Below are positions 36,701-46,412 of a DNA stretch of 64,000 bases, in pieces; position 1 is the first letter of the stretch, and each line of letters begins with the position of its first letter. The translations under genes and the position numbers were made by a program. The stretch is from Odontesthes bonariensis (Eukaryota; Chordata; Actinopteri; Atheriniformes; Atherinopsidae): contig NC_134515.1 in NCBI RefSeq assembly GCF_027942865.1, forward strand, positions 29,378,449 through 29,442,448, in the 5' to 3' direction. Under the pieces are notes generated by a model, which worked only from the letters and a program-made list of their open reading frames with translations, was not told the DNA's origin and did no database searches.

Positions 36701-39700
36701 AAGAAGATGAGTGTGAAGATGTAAACTCGCCTCCCAATACTTGGACTTGTGGACTCCCTCAGAGTAGGCCCGCGCAAAGCCGCTCTCACTGTTCAGAGCC
36801 GTGATCGCGGCACTGAACTGAGACATGGGGTGCAGGTTTGTGGGGAAATTATCCAACATGGTGACAACGTGAGAGGGGAGTGCTGCTCTCTTTGCCCACT
36901 CTTTGGACACCCAGTTCACCTAGAGAAAAAAAAAAGGCGCACACGATATAAGTGGATCGTGAGACACACACACACACACAAAATAATGATAATCTTTTTT
37001 TTTCCTTTTTCTTCCTGAATAACGAGAAAGTCAAAAACAGATTAACTAAACTCTTGGGTGGGAACAAAGGATAAAGATGTAAAAGCTATTCTTTTCGTGA
37101 AAAGTTACAATCAGCTATCAGTTTTTGGAATTATCTTCATATCACTCTTGAAGAGGATTGCAGACAGCAATAAAAACCCTACAGATTGTGTCAAAGCTTT
37201 GACACGACTGGTAGATAGGCTCAAGCTGTGGGTGAGTATCTCTGAAACAGCTTTCAAGTAGTTCTCATAAGTATCTAGCACTACTACTACTACTAGCACT
37301 AAACTAGTCTGGTTTGTCCCTCAATCAGTTGAAACATTGTTGTAGCAAAGATGACGATGATTATACACACAGGGTTTCTGCAGGGTTTAGTCAGTCAAAT
37401 TTAAGACAATTTAAGACCTTTTTATGACCATGATAATTTAAATTTATGACCTACACGAATTATGAGAAATAACTTTAGTCGATTCCTTTAAAAAAATCTT
37501 TTTTTTTTATTTACTTAACAACTGTAAACAACTGTACCATGTACAACTGTAATAACTGTTACAACTGTAACAACTGTAAACTGTACCACTGTAAATGAAC
37601 AACTACTGTCTACATGCGTCTCAGTTCGTCCCCTTTAACGGTGACGTTAAATTAGCACAGCCAATTTTTCCTTGCTTGCCCGTCTGAGGGCATTTAATTT
37701 TGAAAGGAGCTGGGCCATCCTTGACCCCGATTTGCCCTCAGCTTCCTCTGCCAGCATGTCTGCCTCTCTGGCGAGACATTGCACTTTTCTAGTTCAAGTT
37801 CAAGGAAGTATCACCATGTATTGACTAGGCCTGCATGTTTATCAAGTATATCCATGAGGACTGTTTCTGACAATACACCCACCCCATGCAGTTGATGAAA
37901 CAAATTAAACTATTATGGCCAGGATTGTATTCTATTCTATTTATAGCCGGGCCTCAAATAATAGCTGGGTGCATGGTCTATTCGGGCAAATAAAGGCCGC
38001 CCCCAAAATACAAGCTGGGGTAATAACTGCCTACCAGGGCTATCAGTTGTTCGGAAAAGTTCGGCAACGTCTTCGTTCCCGCTGTACGACTGGTGTTTCG
38101 TAACGGTGTTCAACACCCACAGGACCTCCGCTTTCGACGTGGATGTTGATCCGAAAGCACCGTGTGTGGCGGCTGGAGCGAGACTAACGGAATGCTGTGC
38201 TGAGCTTGGACCGGGTAGTGACGGAGAACAAAACTGAGTGATGGGCTGCACCCGCTGCAAACCTTGTACACAGATTTTATGCCTCTCTGATTTAGCATGT
38301 GAATTCAAGGCTTTAATGCCTAAACTGGAGAGCTCCAATGTCTTTTTGCACAGAGTGCAATAGGCTTGGTATCTATTGTTCTCGACGGGCTTAAGCCAAT
38401 TCTTAAACGCACCGTCTTCTAGCCATAACACGTTAAATGTGCACTTCCCCATTGTGATATGCCGATAGGTTCACTAATCCACTAAGACAGTAAAAGCTAA
38501 GACACAATACGAGCTAGGCTAAGTAGACCTTGCGACCATAGACCAAGGCTACATGATCAGAACACCGGCAGTGAAGCTCTGAAGTTCGCGGGGCTTTCTA
38601 TGGAAGTGCTACACTGGCGCATGGATCTTGAAGTTCACGCGATACCACCCAGATTCCTCAGAACTGCAACAGTAGCCTAGCTTGCTAGCTTGCTAGGCTA
38701 CTGCAACAGGCGAAACGGATGAATAAGACGTGGCGAAATGTAATTTATGACCTTGTATGGAAAATCTGGATGTTTTTATGGCCTAAAATTCTTCTTATTA
38801 AATTTATGACGTTTTATGACTTTTTATGACTCCGCGGAAACCCTGTACACATCTGCGTTCACTCCCTGACTACTGCAATCCTTTTCAGCCATCTAAATAT
38901 GAAATGCCAGAACAGCATCCAAACAGGTCTGTACAGTGTGACATAAAACATGGCTGTGCTAAGAATTGATCTGCCCTGTAGCTTTGGTTCTATGGGCAGA
39001 TTTAGCCACAAAAAAAAAAAAAAAAAAAATCTTGTTTTGAATCTCGTTTGGGGAAAAAAAAAAAATCAAAATCAATCAAAAAATCCTTCTGTATGTCTAC
39101 GATGGTACCACGAATACCCTTCCTGGTAGTTGTAGTCAACTGTGATCAGTGATTAATGTTATGTCCTCACGGTCGCAGCTTCACGCTCTGCCCCATGCAG
39201 CTGGGTTGGCACAGGTACACAGTGGCTAACGTTACTCCCACGAGCCAACAAACATGAATAGATTATTATTTTTTTTTTTTTCAACCTGTTTGCGTTGAGA
39301 ACACGAAGCGAACAAAAGACACCCTGGACGACACAGACAACAACGTAAATGAAGTGAACGAGGACCCACCGACACCGACCGAAAACGCGCCAACGACAAA
39401 AGTGAAAGCTAAAACGTAGCTACAACACCGAGTGGGAGCAGGAGTTTGCCTGGCTAAAGTTCGATGTGACAAAGCAAGTAACGTAATGCTCCTATTGTCA
39501 GACAGCACCGCTTAAAATAATAAAGGATAACCCCTATGTTGTGGGCAACCGCATATTAAAGAAAGACAACGTGTGTTATACATTGTTGTATTACATTATG
39601 TATATATGAATTACACTTGCTGATGTTACTGTGCAAGTGATGAGCTGCATTAATTGTCCTCTGTAGAGGTTACAGGCATTTTTAGGGTGTGCTACAACTC

Positions 39701-42700
39701 TCTGGTCCTGTGCTAAAAAACTATCACCCTCTGTAGCACTAGTGCTATGTGCTGAAAAAGTTAACGTACAGCCCTGATCCAAATCAACTTAAATACTGTT
39801 GCCAAGTCATCTAAATGCTTTAATGTTACAGAATCTGTCTCTTATTTGCATATCAGTCACTTTACATTACATTACATTACATTACGGTCATTTTGCAGAC
39901 GCTTTTAACCAAAGCGACTTACAATAAGTGCGTTCAACATCGGTAGGCAAAAGAACTTCAGGTCACAAGAAATCGTTCTCTATTTGAAAGAACCTTGTGG
40001 CTTTTGCTCTAAGTTGTTTTTTTTTAAACCCTCTTGTCGAGTGACTTGTAATGCTGTCAGCGGAAAAAATATTTAATATTTCTTAAGTATAAAAGGATAT
40101 TCTGATTTGAAAAAGATTTCCAGTGCTTGGACAATCTAACAAGCAGTATCCACAGAAAGGAGCGACAATCTACTCGCTGAGCTTCAGGTGCACGATGTTT
40201 TACTACTTTCTCCCACTCACCTGCTCGTCAGTGGGCACCTGACCTGTGACCAGCAGCCAGAAAAGGCCCTCAGGCAGTGGCTCCTCACCTCCTGGAGCTT
40301 TAGGCAGCAATTTCTGACACTCTGGAATGCTGTAACCTCTGAAGCGGATGCCCTGTACATCAATGGACAGAGAGAAAAAGATCGAATTGTGGGTTAGGAT
40401 AGCTGAACACACGGTCAAGCTATCCTGAGATGCAACTGAAATGTGAAGCCTGGAAACTCTAACCCCCAACAAAATGTGACAACTATGTCACTCTGCAGGT
40501 GATAACTTTTACTTTGAACTATTGCTATGTTCCATTTTTCTACCGATGGCATTTCTACATATCAAAACTCAACCCTTTGTTTTTATGTGACCAAGATAAA
40601 TACAAAGTGAGGTATTACAGTTGATAGAACAGTACTTTTGCAGAGCCTATTAATGAAGGAATTAATCAATAAAGATAATACTTCTAGGTTAACTGAAACT
40701 TAGTTTTGCAAATCTGTTCAATTCCTCTGCTGGTTAAAACCAACGCTGACAAATGTACAGTATTGGCCATTATCAGTGTAGGTGTAAAGCTCACCTCATC
40801 AGGATCCAACACAGAGGTTTCATATACCAGACCTTTCATCCCTCTCATGCCTCCATAGACCTATGAAAAGAACAACAATTTGTCAACAACACAGTGCATT
40901 ACATTCTAAAATTGCCTTCGTAACATTGGGTTTGTACTACCCGATGCTACAATTTTAATATCTTATCATCAGTTGTTTTGCCACATTTTTCAGTCCCTAA
41001 AGACTGAACTAAGATTAATTAAATGAAAAGAATAGGTACATTTCTCTTCAATCCAGATGGAAACCACCCATTATGCTTTATTGCAGTGGTGTAAATGAAC
41101 GTGAGTCCACTTGTGCCCGTTTAAGATTGGAAGTTTACAGCAGAGGTTTGAGTGACTCAGCTGAAATAGCTCTGTTGGCAGGAATCAGTTCATATTGTGA
41201 CCTCTGAGGGAGACGACCGCACAGTGATACCTGACACAGTAAACAAACCAGGGAAGGCCTTAATGGATTATGTGACGCTACCATGCCACTAATCTTTACT
41301 ATGGTCAATGGCCTACATGCCCCTCCCTAAAATTAACTAGGAGCCCAGCTCCCTCTTCAACTGACATTTGTTTCTTTTTTCCTACTCTCTCGATATACAA
41401 CATCATGGTATTAAACATTGCAAAAGTTACTCACCATATCAACAGTGACCTGACCTATGTTGGTTTTGCCATACTGTTGTTTGAAGCTCTTGATCCTGGT
41501 CTGTTCTTTTGGGATAAGGTCTGCCAGAACATCCTTCAGATTCTGTAGTAAGAAAAAAAAAAAAAAAAAAAGAATAAACAATATCTTGCTGAGGGAATAA
41601 AAAAAGAAAAAGAGGGAATTAAAAACAAAAAAAACTTCCTTTAATGTGGCTTGAAGCTAAGCAGACTATGTAAGCATTTCTGAAAACAATTGATCTGTGG
41701 ATGTAGCTCCACAAAGGTCAACATGTTCTGCTGACACTCAAGAGATCACAGGGTAAAAAAAAACAGAGCCTCTTCCTACTGCAGCACACATTTCTCCACT
41801 TTAATTATAAAACTGTTCAGAGAAATCTGAGGCAAGCAGAAAACTAAACGTAAATCAGTGTACTTACTGTTGTCGATGCGCTGGCATTTCTGGCAGCCAC
41901 AAATAAGTTAGTGGCATTCTGTGGATTGGACAGAGAAGGAGTATAATTCTGATTATCAGAACAAAAACAATAACAACACAAACTACTGACACGAATGTGA
42001 TTCCCCATTAGTTTATGAGTTAAGTAAATGTAGCCTTGTCAAATACAGAAAATGGCACATAAACAGATCAATAAATGGATCGTTAGAATTCCAACTTCTT
42101 TCTAACAGATTATTGATCCAAGTTTCCATTTTTATCTTTGTGGTCCTGTTCTTTTCTGTTCACCTTTGATGTGAAGATGTTCCTGGTTATACAAATATTG
42201 CTTCACCTTTATAAATAACTAATGTCATGCTGTCCACAGTGTCGAGATCAATGAGCAATTCATGTGCTTATGTCTTCTAATATTCTAACAATGGCATAAG
42301 ACATTCACAAACAATATTTCTTGAGCTTAGGAATGTTTTCATTAACACCTTTTAATTATTTTCATATATTAACAAAGCATCTTAAAACTGTTGGCAAACA
42401 TCCTACCCTAAGAGGCATCCCAGGTTCAAAGGTGAGCTTAATCAATCACAACCTTTCATTATTTCCATCTTAGCTGATGAAATCAAATATTAGCAAATGT
42501 TTCCTACTTTCATGGCAGTTTATCATCCGAGTGTCTATTCTGACATCTTAACACTTCATAAACATTAAAGTCCCAGACAATGTTGAAATGAAATATTTCT
42601 GAGAGAGCAAACTATTTTACTGTAATCAACATGGCTTGATAACACCCTTGCTGCATGGAGTGACAGTAATAGGTAGTTGAGCCATCTAATGCTGAGCACT

Positions 42701-44734
42701 TTAACAGGATTCTTCTATCAGCTTATCAACCTCTACCTTACCTTCCCTCAATGGATGAGGGAAGAGTCTGGGGGAGGAAGTGGACTCTCAATCAGATTTC
42801 CCCCCCCCCCCCCCCCGACCACAAATGAATGGGATCAAGCTAAGGCCCCCAGTCAATGCACTCTCTTTACACAGCTGAGAAAGAGATTACTCAACAGCTT
42901 GGTGTTTTATATATATATATATATATATAGCACTAGTTTCACTCCGTCACCCCCAAGTAAAATGAGACCGAGTAGAGCAACAACATTCACAGAAGGTTAA
43001 AGGGGTCAGTCTCAAAAAGCTGTGTTTAGGAAAAAAACATGCAACTTGATTTTGTTACTAGTAACTAACATTTTCTATTGTTAACAAATGAACCTGTTCC
43101 GTTTTCTGGAAAAGGTAAAAATGTCCACAAACACTTTATTTCTCAGCCTCCAACCTTTTGAATACATTTTAAAGGTTAAACCTTCAGCTGTTACTGTAAA
43201 CTAACTTTGCCCTCAAGCTCATCTAAATGCATTGTTTTAAATATATACTCATACACATGCTGGATCAGGTCTAAATGGAATAAGCAAAAGACACAACCCA
43301 GTTTAAAGATGAAATATTAGTTTTGGTAAAAATATACAATATAGCATTTCACAATACTAAGAACAGACAAGTTTTCACAGAGAATAAGTTGAATCCCCAT
43401 GCTAACTCATTTTGTGCATTTTAAAGATACGACTGACGTTTCAATATTCCAAACTTACTGAGAAGCCTCAAAGGCACACTTTTCTTAAATACTAAATTGA
43501 TCTGAAGCAAAAAAAAAAAAAAAAAAAAAAAAGGATCACAGGACTCAAATTTCACCCAATCCAACTGTGACTCACAAAAACCTCTATCATAGTTCGGAGT
43601 TATAAGATGTTAAGCAAGTGCAAGAACAGCTCACTATTAAACCTCGTGCGCAGAGATAACAAATGATAAGAGAAACAAGCTTAGTGTGTCAGAGGCCAGC
43701 TCTACACACATGATGCACCTCACTTTGAAATGAGTTCATGCAAGGTGGGAAACCATTAAGTCACCAATTACATTCTCCAGGGTGGATCATTTGAAAAGTT
43801 ACTGTAAATATTTCAGTAGTAAGTGACATCTTGATACTAGGGTCATCAAGGTGAGTTCAGTGGCGGAAGATAGTAGATTGCAGTCAGTGGAAGGCAACTC
43901 ACTTGATGGACTTTATTGGCAGCGTTTCAGCAGGTTGGCCAACGCATATGACAGGTGATATAACTATTAGTTATACAGACAACTAATACATTTATGTGAT
44001 CTAATTACAAACAAGATTGATCAGGTTCTTCCATTCAGGACTATATTTTTCTATTATATTAAATGACTCTAAAGGAATACAAAACACCAGTTTTACAGCA
44101 TTCTTTAAATGTTGGGTCCATACAATGTATGTTGCAGACATAATCATATGAGAAGGCATTAGATAAATAGTTGAAATCTTAACGTGAAGGTCAACGGGGG
44201 TGAAGAATAATGACAAAGTTGGAGCTGAGTTTAAAGGTAATCACAATGTTCGCAAGGGCTCAATCACAATAATGATTTACAAGAACAGAGGACAGAGTAA
44301 ACCAACTCTTAAGCTCTGAATTATCACGGTCTGATAACCACTGAGGAAACATGTCCAGGCTGTGACTTCACCAGGCCAGCAGAAGAGCAAGCGTTCAAAA
44401 GCTAACGCTAGCTAAAAGACGCACGTTCACACACAGCATAAGTTGACGTTTAACATTCACCGTATTACACAACAAGAAATATATGCTATTGTTTAAATGT
44501 GTCAAAATGCTTTTAAAAATATCACTCTGAAACTTAGTCAACTGCATTCCACAATGTGGTTGACATGGCTAATGTTAACTACCCTGCTATTACGTTGTTA
44601 GCAAGCTAGCCTAAAGTTAGCTTAAAGATAACATCAGCAGATTTGATTAAAAAATAAGAACAGTCGGTTTCTACTTCTCTTACCTTTGAATTTAGAAGTT
44701 TAGGTGCTAGCCTGCTGACAGTGAGAAAGGACAT
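33784..44734 (-). CDS. cs: citrate synthase, mitochondrial (11 coding exons)
   Basis: Condenses acetyl-CoA and oxaloacetate to citrate in the mitochondrial matrix, the first TCA-cycle step. Exons: 44684-44734, 41868-41918, 41435-41542, 40795-40860, 40221-40352, 36731-36919, 36300-36499, 35322-35451, 34497-34598, 34047-34256, 33784-33954. The frame is unbroken for 469 codons (human 466, from memory). The first ~30 residues ([17 protein letters not shown] and onward) are basic and lack acidic residues, as in a transit peptide. The catalytic residues are present: His304 in GPLHGLAN, His350 in PGYGHAVL and Asp405 in PNVDAHSG, equivalent to pig His274, His320 and Asp375. The Met initiator lies 51 bases before the first donor. 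The donor after KYWE is GC rather than GT. Introns hold a deleted hAT element and a zinc-finger remnant. The protein ends GAKSG. Confidence 0.96.
36729..36730 (-). other. non-canonical GC splice donor in cs intron 6
   Basis: On the minus strand the exon ends TATTGGGAG and the intron begins GCGAGT. The next exon begins TTTGTCTATGAAG after a normal AG acceptor, and only this join keeps the [12 protein letters not shown] frame seen in other citrate synthases. The rest of the donor is a good consensus, as is typical of natural GC-AG introns. Confidence 0.85.
37370..38845 (-). mobile_element. 1.5-kb internally deleted hAT-type transposon
   Basis: The left end starts CAGGGTTTCTGCAGGGTTTAG and the right end finishes GACTCCGCGGAAACCCTG, giving a terminal inverted repeat of the CAGGGTTTCCGC type frequent in fish hAT elements. 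Subterminal TTTATGACC/TTTAAGACC motifs repeat near both ends. An N-terminal transposase fragment is retained on the minus strand; the catalytic and dimerisation parts are missing. No clean 8-bp target duplication is visible. Located in cs intron 5. An internal AACTGTA-type tandem run lies near 37526-37595. Confidence 0.8.
37937..38452 (-). pseudogene. N-terminal fragment of hAT transposase with BED-like zinc finger
   Basis: An open frame of 171 codons. The start has the MGKC...W pattern seen at the N-terminus of fish hAT transposases, then a C2H2 arrangement Cys32-x2-Cys35 ... His52-x5-His58, a Ser/Pro-rich linker, and a segment with [17 protein letters not shown]. After that the sequence leaves the family, and the frame ends without the RNase H-like catalytic domain. 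It cannot transpose on its own. Whether the remaining DNA-binding fragment is ever expressed is unknown. Confidence 0.75.
39295..39560 (+). pseudogene. decayed zinc-finger N-terminus of a hAT-like transposase
   Basis: Plus-strand reading gives an acidic/Thr-rich stretch ([17 protein letters not shown]), a stop and one-base shift near 39418, then [15 protein letters not shown], a further stop, and [10 protein letters not shown]. The W...F.WL...C.YC layout is that of TTF/BED-type fingers opening hAT-derived proteins. No downstream catalytic part. In cs intron 5, next to but distinct from the larger hAT copy. Confidence 0.55.
39862..39965. repeat. common fish interspersed repeat fragment
   Basis: A TTACA pentamer run leads into GCAGACGCTTTTAACCAAAG and CGACTTACAATAAG. 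I recognise this block as a very abundant dispersed motif of teleost genomes, but I cannot name its family with confidence. In cs intron 5. Confidence 0.5.
42800..42816. repeat. poly(C) tract, 17 bases
   Basis: An uninterrupted C run in cs intron 1 (G17 in the transcript sense). Confidence 0.85.
42908..42929. repeat. (TA)n microsatellite
   Basis: Eleven TA units without interruption in cs intron 1. Confidence 0.85.
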
Positions 44735-45900
44735 TGTGTCTATGTTAAAGTGTTATTTCCACGTATTCTTTACAGCAAAAGAAGCCACTGCCAGTGCACC
44801 ACGGAGCTGGTTGAAGGTGCCCCTCCAGAAAGTAGAAGGTTGAAGAGGGATTCAGGCCTGCAACTGCCAGTAGTATTGATTGGATGATGGGCTGGAACGT
44901 CGAAACAGCGTAGATTAACCTGATTGGTTAAAGTGCGATCAAGTGTATTCTGATTGGATAGGGATCTCGCTTGATTCTTTGACGACAGTTGAACATGTTG
45001 GTCGATTCAAGAATAGACTTAACAAGTACCAGTATTTCGCTCACCACAGACGGAGGATCGGTGACGCGGATAGAGCAAGTGGGCTCATTCGTTATGACTA
45101 TAAATAATTGATAACTTGAATTTAATTATGACCTCATCTCTGACATAATAAAATAAAACATAATGACTGTTATTTGTCGCCAGTTATACGTATATGCAAT
45201 CGCATGTTCTATACACATTATACTGCTTTGAAAATCCTAAAATCTAGCTACCATGAGCTTTTTTTGTCCACAAACTCATCCTTCCAAATTGCCCTCTTGG
45301 ATATGCTGTAAAATATAAATAAAAACTTCTAATTATTTTTCAAGGGCTAGCTGTTTGACAAGAGTCAGTGTCATTCTTTTCAAACTGTCTGCATGTGCAG
45401 ATAGTTTGATCATCTGGCCCATGCACTTGCTTTGAGAATTGTAACGTAATGCCTGAGAAGTTTGTCCAAAGAAATAATTTAATTCTGCAATACACAATAA
45501 ATGGTTAAAATGACAAGATGTATCAAACCAGAAATGTTACATCCAAATACAGCACAAAGACATCTACATGTTCTTGTAATCACTCTTGAATTGAAGCCTG
45601 TGTTATAAATAGTCTCAGGTCCATACTCATTGTCAATCACATAATGCAAATAAAACTAGTGGATAAAATCCACAAAATGTATTTGGCACATTTAGAATGA
45701 TCTTTATGCTTAATTTTAACTTTATAGGAGCCGGGAACACACTATAAGAATACTAAAATAGTTCTGAATTTACAGTGACATCACCAGGGACCATCTAGAA
45801 GATTGGCATTGTAACTTAAGAGTTTACAATTCAGATCTCCTGCATCAGAGCAGTCCCAAATATTTGGTCTCATAAGACTTATTCTGTATGTGATCCTGCA
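44735..45900. other. cs 5' flank and spacer to the DPP10-like gene
   Basis: The first ~150 bases upstream of the cs start codon are G/C-richer and probably include its 5' UTR and promoter. The rest is A/T-rich with no gene. cs and the DPP10-like gene run in the same direction, so this spacer separates the 3' end of one from the 5' end of the other. Confidence 0.4.
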
Positions 45901-45905
45901 GTTGG

Positions 45906-45911
45906 TTTATT
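45906..45911 (-). terminator. candidate polyadenylation signal of the DPP10-like gene
   Basis: AATAAA on the minus strand (CTAAATAAACC), about 500 bases after the stop codon. Other A/T-rich candidates lie further down, so the true 3' end is uncertain. Confidence 0.3.
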
Positions 45912-46412
45912 TAGAAACCTGTATGAAATCACTCAGGCATCTATGCAGTCATTAACTGTTTAAGGCTGTCTTTGCAACATCATCAAGTATTTTCAATGTT
46001 TGCAAGTGTGTTCCCGGCTGTTAGCAGATTTTCCACTTTTAAATCTTGTGCGTGAGATTTAAAACCTGCAAAACACACAAAATGCAAGAATCAACATCAT
46101 GCAGCCATTGTGACATGCATGTTTCAAAATCTTTGTAAACTTTAGGCCGAACCAGTGGCTCTCTGGTCCGTATCATCCCAAGTGATTTTAGTAAACAAAC
46201 TGGGCCTCAAACATACAGCAGAATACAAGAAATAATTGTGTGCAACATGTAATACAGTACATCAATTTTTCAGAAGTTATAGGAGGTGATCTTTTGGTTT
46301 GGTCCCCAGTCCTCTGCTCTTGTGCCTGGTAACATGACCCAAGGTAAAGCATAACATGGCATACAGTTGTCTTGAGAGTCCCTCCAGAAGAAGGTAAAGG
46401 GGGCCTCTGGCC

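Larger units (their letters stand above)
41919..44683 (-). other. cs intron 1 (2.8 kb), simple repeats only
   Basis: No exon or gene seen. It contains a C17 homopolymer (42800-42816), a (TA)n run (42908-42929) and an A-tract near 43508-43532. Unusually long for this compact gene, so it may hold regulatory sequence, but none is recognisable by eye. Confidence 0.5.
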
